A DNA stretch of 64,000 nt from Calothrix sp. NIES-4105 (GTDB lineage: Bacteria; Cyanobacteriota; Cyanobacteriia; Cyanobacteriales; Nostocaceae): contig NZ_AP018290.1 in NCBI RefSeq assembly GCF_002368415.1, positions 5,903,614-5,967,613 on the forward strand. The letters run 5' to 3'. Both the position numbers and the translations under genes were made by a program. The notes beneath the pieces are model-generated. The model worked only from the letters and a program-made list of their open reading frames with translations, ran no database searches and was not told where the DNA came from. Of the stretch, positions 53,331 to 61,950 are shown in pieces (positions within the stretch are counted from its first letter, which is position 1; each line of letters begins with the position of its first letter).

Positions 53331-53894
53331 TTATTCCATCAACCAAGCAAATAATTCACCTACCGTTAATTGAAACGCATTTGCAAACGATGGCACAGGT
53401 AATTGCTGAGTTGGTTCATCGTAAATTTCAACCAAACGGTCAGGTAAATATACTAATACAGACTCCTCATCCGGGTCTATAAGCCATCCCATCTGCGTTT
53501 GATATTTTAGGCAATGTGATATATTTTTAGTGACTTTTGTTTGACTTTGTTCGGGTGACAAAATTTCAATTGTCCAGTCAGGAGCTATTGAAAATACATT
53601 CTGTACTCGACCGCTTGGTTGACGGGGTATTCGTTCCCATGTAAACACACTTATATCTGGTACAACCGAGCGTCCACCAAAAGTGCAACGAAGCTCTGTA
53701 TAAGCGCGCGCTATCTTTTGTGGTTTGAGCGCAATATTAATAGTACTAGCTAGTTCAGTTTGAATGGTACTATGTTCTCCCTGCGGCATTGGCTTTTGAA
53801 TTATTTGACCATTAATATATTCGCTTGCAGGTTCAGTCTCTGGTAGTTGTAAAAACTCTTCTAATGTCAAAGGTTTAGCGGGCGTTTGTACCAT
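53331..53894 (-). CDS. Uma2-family (DUF820) restriction-endonuclease-like protein
   Basis: 187 residues. The family core is visible: LTLEEFLQLPETEPASEYIN, GEHSTIQTELASTINIAL, VVPDISVFTWERIP with the Asp of the PD-(D/E)XK site, WTIEILSPEQSQTKVTKNIS with the Glu and Lys, then GVxMGWLIDPDEESVLVYLP-like segment. Uma2 proteins are extremely numerous in filamentous cyanobacteria; their biological role is not established. Monocistronic. Confidence 0.92.
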   Translation of the reverse strand: MVQTPAKPLTLEEFLQLPETEPASEYINGQIIQKPMPQGEHSTIQTELASTINIALKPQKIARAYTELRCTFGGRSVVPDISVFTWERIPRQPSGRVQNVFSIAPDWTIEILSPEQSQTKVTKNISHCLKYQTQMGWLIDPDEESVLVYLPDRLVEIYDEPTQQLPVPSFANAFQLTVGELFAWLME

Positions 53895-53979
53895 TTGATT
53901 TCACCTTCTTGACTTTATAACCATAATCATATTTTAGTTGGCGCCAGTTAACGGGTTAAATAAAGTTAATTTCTTAAGC

Positions 53980-54016
53980 AAACTTGCTTATAATTGTCAA
54001 ATATATAAGCAAGTTT
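53980..54016 (-). terminator. Long hairpin after small protein gene
   Basis: AAACTTGCTTATA (53980-53992) pairs perfectly with TATAAGCAAGTTT (54004-54016) around an 11-base loop; weaker pairing continues outward (CTTAAGC / GCTT). It lies 33 bp after the stop of the minus-strand gene ending at 54049. Confidence 0.6.
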
Positions 54017-54048
54017 TTAAGCTTCGTCAGGTGTGATGCAGTCCTTTG

Positions 54049-54312
54049 TCAGAACTTATCATATACGGAGCGCAAATTTTCATTCGCTCGCTCTATTTCA
54101 GATGCTGCGCTCTTTACATCTGTTGCACTCTTGAGTAAAACCGAAGCAAGCTTTACGCGACCCCGGTTTGAATCAGCAACTGCATCCATCTCTAGTTTCT
54201 GGCTAAGTGCATGTAAAAACGCAGCAAGTGCATCGTATCTCAGGTCACCTAACTCAACTGCCAACTCAGCTAAACTACCTGAATATTTTTCAAGCGTCTC
54301 ATAATGAAGCAT
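54049..54312 (-). CDS. Small helical protein beside HEAT/NACHT remnant
   Basis: 87 residues, all-helical in appearance (LEKYSGSLAELAVELGDLRY, DALAAFLHALSQKLEMDAVA, VLLKSATDVKSAASEIERAN). No known domain. It follows the HEAT-repeat remnant by 24 bp in the same direction. Small helical partners of this size are often found beside cyanobacterial NACHT/HEAT genes, so a functional link is possible, but this is inference from context. Confidence 0.65.
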   Translation of the reverse strand: MLHYETLEKYSGSLAELAVELGDLRYDALAAFLHALSQKLEMDAVADSNRGRVKLASVLLKSATDVKSAASEIERANENLRSVYDKF

Positions 54313-54336
54313 TCGATTATAATCCTCTGTAAGTCT

Positions 54337-56180
54337 TTATAAACATGCTAACGGGTCTTGATGTTGCCAAGCTTTACAAAAATCAGGGTAAGTCATATTT
54401 TGGGCACAATACCAAATCAGGTTATAAACAGCTTCATAGCGGTAAGAAGTACTGTTATAACTAAATTGGTTTAGATGAGTTTTTAAACTTGTAACAACTT
54501 GTGACAAATGTCGAGGTTGTAAGGTACGTAGTAATTGGTCTGATAGTTCCACTAGCTTATAACTATACGACAAATCTTGATAAGGACTGATACTTTCTTC
54601 TTCGTATTCCGGCGCCAAAGTATTTTGAAATAACTCAAGGCAATGTGTAATCATTATATCAAGCACATTAGTATAGTTTCGATTGTCTTTGATTAATGGT
54701 AAGTATCTTGAAACTGGGTACATGTCATGTAATTTGAATGATTTTTGCAATGAAACTGAATCAATTAAGTTTTCCAAAACTTTTGGATGGTAGTAGCCAA
54801 CTTGTAATAAAATACTCGTAGCGTCTTGGCAAACCCATTCACTACGATTTAATTCTAATACTTCAACAAGAAGATTTATCGCAGTTTGATTACCTGGGTC
54901 AATACTTAGAAGAGTATAAGCAGCAGAAAGGCAAATAATATCACCTCGATTTTTTTGCAAAAATGCTATTAGGGCAGTAGTAACTTTATTTCGTCCCTGC
55001 ACATCCGAGGCTAAAGCAATATCTTCAAGTAGATAAATGGCAGTATAGCAATCATCTTTACTGGGGCTTGACTGCATAATATAAATCAAAACATCAGTAC
55101 TTCTTTGATTCGTGAAACCCCTTTCTCGAATATTTTTAGTAATAGCGCTGAAAAAACCTTCATTTTCGCTAATCTGTGTTTTGTTGAGCAAGGAAAAAGT
55201 CTCTTCATGATTTGGATAAAATTGCAGTAAATATGTAAAAGCTTCATTTTATAGGCATGAATCTTCAGTGTTGCGGATAATTTCAATTAGCGTTGCAAGC
55301 GGAATTTGATTATCAACATCAAGTTGGGCTAGATAATACGCACAATTTAAACGAATTTGTTCTAATTTATCTTCTGCCAACTTTTGAGATAGTACCGCGA
55401 TGATGGTGTGAGAATCAAAGTTAATGTTTAACAGGTAATCAGCTATTCTGCTCATTAGATGAGAATTGTTAGTAGCTGCTAACACTTTGATTAAAGCATT
55501 TGAAGCGACCTTATTACCTGCGTCTACTTCCCACAATGTTACTGCTGTTGTAAAGTAATCATTCTCATGCTCGAAAGCATTATGATTCAATCGCTCAACC
55601 AAGGTTATAATGGCTTTTTGATTACCTTTAGCAATGGCGCCTAAAGCTGTCATAGTATCCCAATAAAGATTTCTATCCGGCGCCGTTGTTAGAAAACTTA
55701 TTAAAGCTTGGACTACATTTTGATTACCATGACCGATATTTACCAAGCTATGAATTATTCTCTGTTGAGTATGTTCATGTTTACTGACATCAAGCAGTAG
55801 AATTAATGCAGCAATGGCAGTTTTATTGCCTGCATCAAGTTTTCCTAACTCTGTAGCAGCTTGTCGCAGTGTCAACCGACTTGTTGTTGTATGCAGTAAT
55901 TTGGTAAAAGCTGCAATAACTCGTTGTTTATCAGTGACTTTCAATGCTTCCCTAGCTGCTTGTCGCAATGGTTTGGGTACTATTTGCCAGCTAAAGTAAA
56001 CATAACTCCAGTTCAGCAATTGATTTACAATTACATCACTGAAACAAGATGGGAAGTAATTTAAAGCTTCAGCAGCGATAAAGTACGCGCGGTATCGGTA
56101 AAAGTTTCCACAACTATCATCGAAGTTAATCAGCGCTTTGATAAAATCGTCTTTACGCGCGTTTGGAATGTCTAATGACT
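54337..56180 (-). pseudogene. HEAT-repeat protein (NACHT-HEAT type), 5'-truncated with nonsense codon
   Basis: One reading frame runs from 56177 down to 54337, broken by a single TAA at 55249-55251. Before the stop it reads HEAT repeats of the form AATELGKLDAGNKTAIAALI; after it the frame continues NEAFTYLLQFYPNHEETFSL and more HEAT repeats, ending in YNLIWYCAQNMTYPDFCKAW, a C-terminal motif I associate with cyanobacterial NACHT-HEAT NTPases. Upstream in frame is KDDFIKALINFDDSCGNFYR, also family-like, but no start codon or NACHT domain follows because the frame ends at 56178 next to the ISC element. Two apparent open frames (55249-56019 and 54337-55191) are pieces of this one gene. Confidence 0.8.
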
Positions 56181-56202
56181 AGATGGCGATAAATCGGAGT
56201 AA

Positions 56203-57510
56203 TTAAGAGCAAATGGTAGTTTTTTGGAACTCGTAACCGTACCCATCATTACGATGAACAAAATGCACATCCTTCATTGTTGACACAGAAACTCTAAATC
56301 CGTCAATTAAAACTTCAAATCCTTTTTTTGTTGGCGTTTTTACCCTCGCCGTATATAGTCCAGCTTTGATATTTTTTCTATCTTTCTTGATATCAACCTT
56401 AACAATATCACCAGCAGTAATGTGTTTGTATGTTTCTTTAGCATTTTTGACGGCAGGAAACCCTTGTGCATTAGCACGTCTTGCCTGTCTATTTCCATGC
56501 CCTTTACACTTTATAATCAATGCTTGATCTGTTTTGATTACTATCTTCTCACCACTTTCCCCAACACAGGCAGCATCAATGCTATGAGATTTCGGTAATC
56601 CTTGAGAACAGCGATTGAACTTTGTCCTCCCGCCTGTCCAACATTTAACTGAATTACATAACTTTTTAGCTGACTTCACAATGGCAAAGCGCGTACTATT
56701 AACAGCCGCTGCATCCTTTAATGGCTGTTTAGCTTCCGCTAAAATTCGCTTTAATAAATCTGGTTTGCCACTCAAAAAATCTTTAATATCTTGATTGCCC
56801 TTCTGCTGATTACATTCATGGCAAGCCAAAGTCAAGTTACTGACTCTATCTGTACCGCCATTGGACTTTGGTTGAATATGTTCAACCTCTAAAGCTATTT
56901 TATCTTCACCGCAATAAACGCATTGCCTGCCCCACTTTTCAAGTAAATATTCGCGTACTTCGTAGCCAAATAAAGTGCCTTGCTGATATTCAACCCCATC
57001 AATCTCAGGCTTAAGCATCTTTTGAGTGTCGAATCGCACTTGTTCTATCTCAATAGTTTCGATAGGGCAATAGCGCATGAAGCGCTTAATCCATGTTTCG
57101 GTTGTTAGTAACCGATGCTTTATAGATGGGGCTAACCAACCCTCTGGCTTTTTACGATCAAATCTAGCTTTGCGATAACGTGTGTTTCTGCTGCGTCTAC
57201 CATTTCTAAATCCTGCACGCTTAGACAAATCAGATTTAATTGTTTCTCCCCTATGCTCTAACTCCATTCGGAATAATATAGTATCACCGGATTGAATAGC
57301 AAACCCTGTATGCTTGCTGCCTGTATCTATTTTGAGGATACAGGGATGCAATAATGGGTTAAGTACCTGGTTTTTTAGAATCAAAACGTAGGGATAAACC
57401 CTAAAAACTGATACCTTACCTTTATTTTGTAACTCCCTAGCACGTGCCGGATGAACCATGTTTAAGAATGTTTTGTCGGCATTTAACAAAAAGACGTAGT
57501 TTGTTTGCAT
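56203..57510 (-). CDS. iscB: IscB, RNA-guided HNH/RuvC nuclease
   Basis: 435 residues from ATG 57510, which has AAAGGTGA 6-8 bp upstream; a GTG at 57522 overlaps that site and is less likely. The order is that of IscB, the ancestor of Cas9: PLMP domain (residues 5-45, LNADKTFLNMVHPARARELQ), RuvC-I with D62 in KIDTGSKHTG, an Arg-rich bridge helix (FRNGRRSRNTRYRKARFDRK, 101-120), RuvC-II with E156 in EQVRFDTQ, an HNH domain with zinc Cys C197, C200, C230, C233 and catalytic H211 in EVEHIQPKSNGG, and RuvC-III with H309 and D312 in SHSIDAACV. All catalytic residues are present. It should cut double-stranded DNA with an omega-RNA guide. Confidence 0.95.
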   Translation of the reverse strand: MQTNYVFLLNADKTFLNMVHPARARELQNKGKVSVFRVYPYVLILKNQVLNPLLHPCILKIDTGSKHTGFAIQSGDTILFRMELEHRGETIKSDLSKRAGFRNGRRSRNTRYRKARFDRKKPEGWLAPSIKHRLLTTETWIKRFMRYCPIETIEIEQVRFDTQKMLKPEIDGVEYQQGTLFGYEVREYLLEKWGRQCVYCGEDKIALEVEHIQPKSNGGTDRVSNLTLACHECNQQKGNQDIKDFLSGKPDLLKRILAEAKQPLKDAAAVNSTRFAIVKSAKKLCNSVKCWTGGRTKFNRCSQGLPKSHSIDAACVGESGEKIVIKTDQALIIKCKGHGNRQARRANAQGFPAVKNAKETYKHITAGDIVKVDIKKDRKNIKAGLYTARVKTPTKKGFEVLIDGFRVSVSTMKDVHFVHRNDGYGYEFQKTTICS

Positions 57511-57524
57511 TTCTGCTGTCACCT

Positions 57525-57890
57525 TTTGGGGTTAAGTTTGCTTCGCCAATGCAGTTCGCAGTTTTTAGACGCTGCTAGGGGCTTAGTACTGAGTCGGTTT
57601 TCCACTTGATGATGAGCGATGTTCCTTCCCTAAACGCTTAGGACTAGCAAATCCTATTAAGTTTATCACCCTCTCTGCGTAGGTCGCGTAGACCTTTGAC
57701 TGGTATAGTAGCTACTCCGGATTACTCCATTTCACACCGTATTACTACGGTTCATCTACTACTCTGGTTCAAATATACGGTAATTACTTTGTTTTAGATT
57801 ACCGGGAATGTGATTGAAGAAGCCTTTGTAATCATTCATCGCCTCCTTCCCACCAAATATGTGAGGTTCTAAGGACTTGTAAGAATGATG
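57525..57890 (-). ncRNA. Candidate omega-RNA of IscB
   Basis: The 5' region of iscB is non-coding and rich in short hairpins, as expected for an IscB omega-RNA, which is encoded upstream of the gene. Seen stems: CCTAA/TTAGG (57629-57642), AGGTC/GACCT (57681-57695), ACCGTA/TACGGT (57736-57751) and CGGTAAT/ATTACCG (57778-57804). The guide would be the first bases at the far (57890) end, read from DNA flanking the element. Ends are estimates; folding was judged by eye. Confidence 0.65.
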
Positions 57891-57957
57891 TTAATCTTAA
57901 ATCGTTAAATATGCAAGTAGTCGTTTATCTGATTTAATTTTAGGTCTGGCGCCATCT

Positions 57958-58034
57958 TTCCTCTGTGAACTCTGTGTCTCTGTGGTAAAAAATAAATACA
58001 TGAATGCACAGGCGGGACGCCTGTGCCACAAGAG
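57958..58034. repeat. CTCTGTG repeat and GCACAGGC hairpin
   Basis: CTCTGTGAACTCTGTGTCTC and TGTGGTAAAA at 57960-57990, followed by the hairpin GCACAGGC/GCCTGTGC (58006-58026) and CCACAA. Same families as at 8311 and 17523. Confidence 0.7.
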
Positions 58035-58043
58035 TCTCAAATT

Positions 58044-58832
58044 TTAAATTCCTGAACCGTCGAGAAATTCTTCAATTATTTTATTGTTAAGACGGCAGGA
58101 TTTCGCGATGCTGGTTTCTGAGTCATCAAATGTTTGATGATTGTTTACACTTGCATATGCAAATGCGGGTACATTATCCGGCGCCAAGTCTTTGTTTTGT
58201 GCTTGTTTTAACTCTGTTACTTGCTGTTCGAGTTGCTCAAGTCTATCAACTAATGCTCTAATTACTTGAGCTTCAGCATCTGGTAAGCTAGCGTGTTCTA
58301 GTGGATTTACGCGCACGCCTGAGCGATATACTATACGTCCGGGAATCCCTACTACGGTACAATCTGAAGGAACATCGCGCAATACAACTGAACCGGCACC
58401 GATACGAACGTTGTTACCGATTTCAATATTACCTAATACTTTGGCGCCAGTACCAACAACAACGTTTTCACCGATAGTTGGGTGACGTTTACCGCTTTGT
58501 TTACCTGTACCACCTAGGGTAACACCTTGATAAATCAGCGCAAAATTACCAATTATCGCTGTTTCCCCAATTACTACACCCATACCGTGGTCGATAAATA
58601 CACTTTGCCCGATAGTGGCGCCAGGATGTATTTCAATGCCTGTCAAAAAGCGGGCAATATGCGACATGAAGCGCGGAATAAAAGGGATATTCAGGCGGTA
58701 TAATCGATGTGCAAGTCGATGAAAGAGCAGTGCTTGCAAACCGGGGTAACAAAACATTACTTCTAACCAGTTGCGCGCAGCAGGGTCACGCTCGAATATA
58801 ATGCGAAAGTCGGCTAGGAGTGTAGATAACAC
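58044..58832 (-). CDS. cysE: Serine O-acetyltransferase
   Basis: First step of cysteine synthesis from serine and acetyl-CoA. The conserved start VLSTLLADFRIIFERDPAAR suggests GTG at 58832 (GAGG upstream); an in-frame ATG at 58916 would add 28 unrelated residues. The catalytic HGMGVVIGETAIIGN loop, hexapeptide repeats (TIGENVVVGTGAKVLGNIEI) and a left-handed beta helix follow. The C-terminus is extended by about 75 residues with a coiled coil (VDRLEQLEQQVTELKQAQ), common in cyanobacterial CysE, where the short forms lack it. Monocistronic or followed by the iscB element. Confidence 0.93.
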   Translation of the reverse strand: MLSTLLADFRIIFERDPAARNWLEVMFCYPGLQALLFHRLAHRLYRLNIPFIPRFMSHIARFLTGIEIHPGATIGQSVFIDHGMGVVIGETAIIGNFALIYQGVTLGGTGKQSGKRHPTIGENVVVGTGAKVLGNIEIGNNVRIGAGSVVLRDVPSDCTVVGIPGRIVYRSGVRVNPLEHASLPDAEAQVIRALVDRLEQLEQQVTELKQAQNKDLAPDNVPAFAYASVNNHQTFDDSETSIAKSCRLNNKIIEEFLDGSGI

Positions 58833-58923
58833 GTTAATAGCATCCTCGTTTTGGCAAAATAGCTCTATCTTAATATTATACTTTTTTGGCGCCATCTCCC
58901 CTTCGTCGATAGGCAAGGAGTAG

Positions 58924-58946
58924 GAAGTGCTGAGTGGAAAGTGCGC
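58924..58946. repeat. Short STRR remnant
   Basis: AAGTGCTGAGTGGAAAGTGC, one and a half heptamer units, in the gap between cysE and the DUF1338 gene. Confidence 0.55.
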
Positions 58947-58949
58947 TCA

Positions 58950-59834
58950 TTACTGTTTATGAAATTTGGTCATTTCAAATAACTGTTTAGCATTATTTCC
59001 AAGGAAGCCATCGAACAGTATTTGTTTACCAACACTTTCTACCATATACCGTTCGGCGATTTCATAGTAAGCGTATGTCCAAGGAATTAGTGTAAGAAGG
59101 TTGGTTTCATCTCTTACAGTAACTAATTCAGTAACTGCTTGAGTTGCTGTTTGCCGTAAACCAACACTAATATTTCCTTCAATTTCCGCTTTCATTGGTA
59201 CACCCAAATTCACTAAACCTCTAGCTGTGGTTTCGATATCTGGATATTGCGGAGTGTTTTGACGGTTTACATATCCAGTAAAGTGGTTGACTGCATACCC
59301 GTGCAACAGTACCCAAGCACCGTATTGACTCAAAGAGTTGACTTTTTCTACAACTGAGCGTAAAGGTGGTTGCCAAGGACGAGTAAATATTTGTGTAGGA
59401 TTAATAGACTTATCCGCTTCAAAGTTGGTATGTTCAAGATTGGCGCCTTCTACTGTGTCGTAAATTAATGTCGCTATATCAGATGGCAGCTGTTCTACTA
59501 TTAATTCACTGATAAACAACTTTGGTAAATCATATTCTTCTTGTTGGGGATGACGATAGTAACGCGCGTAAAGATGATTTGGAAATAAGTACTCGTCTGC
59601 TGGAGAGTATCCAAGTATATTTAATAACGGCTCAAATAATTTTATACCTAGATTAACTTCACCATTGGGTGTATCAATATTTAAGCGAAGTGAGCGAAAT
59701 GCAATGTGGTCGTTTGCAACAGTTCCTTGAGCGTTTGTTATCATTTCTTGATAGACGCGCGCATAACTGACTCTGGTTAAATATTGGCGCCATAATAAGT
59801 TCCAAAAGTTGCTGATATATGTAGGGTGCATCAT
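58950..59834 (-). CDS. DUF1338 protein (2-oxoadipate dioxygenase/decarboxylase-like)
   Basis: 294 residues. DUF1338 enzymes such as Pseudomonas HglS convert 2-oxoadipate to 2-hydroxyglutarate using Fe(II). The likely metal ligands are visible: His in NDHIAFRSL (about residue 42), His in GYAVNHFTGY and Glu in YAYYEIAERYM. FLGNNAKQLFEMT at the C-terminus is a family ending. This protein is shorter than HglS (about 460 residues), so it belongs to the short DUF1338 group found in plants and cyanobacteria. Aminotransferase and aldehyde dehydrogenase genes nearby on the same strand suggest amino-acid breakdown. Confidence 0.82.
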   Translation of the reverse strand: MMHPTYISNFWNLLWRQYLTRVSYARVYQEMITNAQGTVANDHIAFRSLRLNIDTPNGEVNLGIKLFEPLLNILGYSPADEYLFPNHLYARYYRHPQQEEYDLPKLFISELIVEQLPSDIATLIYDTVEGANLEHTNFEADKSINPTQIFTRPWQPPLRSVVEKVNSLSQYGAWVLLHGYAVNHFTGYVNRQNTPQYPDIETTARGLVNLGVPMKAEIEGNISVGLRQTATQAVTELVTVRDETNLLTLIPWTYAYYEIAERYMVESVGKQILFDGFLGNNAKQLFEMTKFHKQ

Positions 59835-59872
59835 GTTTATTTATAATGTATAAGGATTACATTTAAGAGAAT

Positions 59873-59905
59873 GAACCACAAAGGGCACAAAGGGCACAAA
59901 GGAAG
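59873..59905. repeat. CACAAAGGG repeat
   Basis: ACCACAAAGGGCACAAAGGG and CACAAAGGAAGAG, the same unit as inside MITE copies A and B and at 30485-30511. It lies upstream of the DUF1338 gene, within the 3' end region of the kinase pseudogene. Confidence 0.7.
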
Positions 59906-59918
59906 AGAGTTTTTACTA

Positions 59919-60389
59919 TTATTTTACAGGTAGTTCGATTATAAATTCTGTACCTTGTTTTGGCGTGGAGTTACAATATAATTTACCTTTGTGTTATTCT
60001 ACAAGAATTTTATAGCTTACTGATAGTCCTAAACCTGTTCCTTGACCTACTGCTTTCGTTGTAAAGAATGGGTCGAAGGATTTAGCTTTTACTTGTTCGG
60101 TCATTCCAATTCCGTTGTCAATAATATAGATGTTAATATATTTGTTTACGTCTTTCTCTATTAATTTAGTGGAAATGTTGATTCTTGGAGCTTGTTGATT
60201 ATCTAAAGCGTCAATAGCATTGTTAAGTATGTTCAGCACAGCTTGATTAAGTTGTCCCGGATAACATTCAATTAAAGGTAGCTCAAAATAGTTTTTGATG
60301 ATTTCGATTTTACCACGTGTCGATGTAACTTTTAAACGACTTAACCATCTAGTAGCAGCATGGTTAAAAATAAAATTCGCTCTTACCAT
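59919..60389 (-). pseudogene. Sensor histidine kinase remnant (ATPase domain)
   Basis: The frame starts inside a histidine kinase: STRGKIEIIKNYFELPLIEC, N box NILNNAIDAL, G1 box IDNGIGM, FFTTKAVGQGTGLGLSVSYK. A TAA at 59994-59996 interrupts ILVE-stop-HKGKL, where the family has a Lys, and the frame then continues to QGTEFIIELPVK and TAA at 59919. The dimerisation and sensor parts are absent. One nonsense change (Lys AAA to TAA would do) plus 5' loss mark a pseudogene. Confidence 0.8.
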
Positions 60390-60482
60390 TGAAAAATAAC
60401 CTTATATGGGAATAAATAGGCGCCATATTTAAGTAACTCTATGGTTCCCATTTATTCAAGGTTTGTAACATTTACGCTCGTG

Positions 60483-61775
60483 TTATCTCAAAATCTCGCT
60501 GAGAATATTTAGGGCAACTTGAATTTGTTCGCTGTCAATAACCAATGGTGGGCAAAAACGAATTGCAGCTTTTCCACAACCAAGTAATAGCAACCCGTGA
60601 TGAAAAGCTATTTGGACAATGTTATCGCGTAGTTCCTTACTTAGATTACCTTGGGAGTCTAATATATCAACCGCTACCATTAATCCTTTTCCGCGCGGTA
60701 ATGATAATTGTGGAACCTGTTGGTGTAATTTAAATAAACCAGCTTGTAACATTTCTCCCATTTGAGTAGCGTTATCCATCAACCCCTGTTCAAGTAACCG
60801 TAATGTTGCAATACCCGCAGCACATGCAACTGGATTTCCTCCAAATGTGGTAGCGTGAGAACCAGGTTTCCATGTCATTATTTGGGCACTTGCAATAATA
60901 GCACCCAAAGGTAAACCGCTAGCGATACCTTTAGCTGTAGTAATAATATCCGGCGCCACGTTCCAATGTTCGATAGCAAATAATTTACCAGTACGTCCCA
61001 TACCTGACTGGACTTCATCAACTACCATCAAAATGCCGTGTTTGTCGCATATTTCACGGATACGTTCTAGAAACCCATCTTCAGGAACGATATAACCACC
61101 TTCACCTTGTATCGCTTCTACTATAATTGCCGCAACTTCATTCGGTGGCAGCATTGTTGTAAATAATTGTTCTAAATAATCTAAACTCGCATGAGTACCG
61201 TATGGTATATGAGTAACTCCTGGTAGCAAAGAACCAAAATTTGCTCTTTGTACAGTTTTAGAACCAGTCAAAGACATTGCTCCATAAGTGCGTCCATGAA
61301 AGGCGCCTAAAAATGCCACAATTAAATTACGTCCAGTATAATAACGTGCAAGTTTAATCGCACCTTCATTAGACTCGGCGCCAGAATTACTAAAAAATAC
61401 CTTTGCTGGGTGAGGATTTGGCGCCCGTTGTGCTAACATTTCAGCCAATTCAATCATTGGCTCATAGTAAAAATCAGTACCAGACATATGCAGTAAATTT
61501 GCTGACTGGTCTTGAATCGCGCGCACCACTTCTGGGTGACAATGACCAGTTGAAGTAACAGCAATACCTGCCGTCATATCAAGAAACACATTACCATCAA
61601 CATCTTCCACCATACACCCTTCACCTCGTGCAACTACAAGCGGATAGTCACGGGTATAAGAAGGAGATGTTACAGCATGGTCACGTTCTACCAATGCAGA
61701 AGCGCGCGGTCCTGGTAAAGAAGTTAATAACTGAGGCGAACGTGGCAATGGTCTTTTAACAGGTATACTTAACAT
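60483..61775 (-). CDS. Class III PLP aminotransferase (acetylornithine/4-aminobutyrate type)
   Basis: 430 residues. PLP-dependent omega-aminotransferase: DVDGNVFLDMTAGIAV, FFSNSGAESNEGAIKLARYY, FHGRTYGAMSLTG, VDEVQSGMGRTGKLFA (the PLP Asp), and TTAKGIASGLPLGA with the Schiff-base Lys. Specificity among acetylornithine, 4-aminobutyrate and 2-aminoadipate cannot be read off. Relatives of this length with the PRSPQLLTSLPGP-type N-terminus are GABA-aminotransferase-like. With the aldehyde dehydrogenase and DUF1338 genes it could work in GABA or lysine/aminoadipate breakdown. Confidence 0.9.
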   Translation of the reverse strand: MLSIPVKRPLPRSPQLLTSLPGPRASALVERDHAVTSPSYTRDYPLVVARGEGCMVEDVDGNVFLDMTAGIAVTSTGHCHPEVVRAIQDQSANLLHMSGTDFYYEPMIELAEMLAQRAPNPHPAKVFFSNSGAESNEGAIKLARYYTGRNLIVAFLGAFHGRTYGAMSLTGSKTVQRANFGSLLPGVTHIPYGTHASLDYLEQLFTTMLPPNEVAAIIVEAIQGEGGYIVPEDGFLERIREICDKHGILMVVDEVQSGMGRTGKLFAIEHWNVAPDIITTAKGIASGLPLGAIIASAQIMTWKPGSHATTFGGNPVACAAGIATLRLLEQGLMDNATQMGEMLQAGLFKLHQQVPQLSLPRGKGLMVAVDILDSQGNLSKELRDNIVQIAFHHGLLLLGCGKAAIRFCPPLVIDSEQIQVALNILSEILR

Positions 61776-61881
61776 TGCGTGTATATTTAACTAAATATAG
61801 ATTTAGTTACTTTTACGATAAGTATTATTTTCATTCTGTCACAAAAACCACAGATTTCCAACTTTTATACATAACATAGCC

Positions 61882-61950
61882 CGTAGGTTAGGTGGAGTTC
61901 CGCGCGTAACCCAACATCGAAGTTGAAAGTTGGGTTCCACCCAACCTACG
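61882..61950. repeat. CGTAGGTT inverted-repeat element, second copy
   Basis: CGTAGGTTAGGTGGA at 61882 pairs with TCCACCCAACCTACG at 61936-61950 (one mismatch), with inner arms AACCCAAC / GTTGGGTT. It abuts the stop codon of the Rpn gene. Same family as 7011-7138. Confidence 0.75.

Larger units (their letters stand above)
56181..57900 (-). mobile_element. ISC-type (IS200/IS605-like) element carrying iscB; ends approximate
   Basis: Contains iscB and its structured upstream RNA region, with no TnpA transposase, so it is non-autonomous. The right end must lie between the HEAT frame end (56178) and the iscB stop (56203), the left end near 57880-57900, where CTTACAAGTCC on the minus strand holds a TTAC tetranucleotide of the sort used by IS200/IS605 elements. 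The truncated HEAT gene touches the right end but its 5' part is not found beyond the left end, so a deletion probably accompanied or followed the insertion. Confidence 0.65.

Noticed and set aside
57891-58043. 5' part of the HEAT/NACHT gene beyond the ISC left end
   Set aside because: Translated minus-strand frames here are short and unlike NACHT; the region is mostly dispersed repeats.
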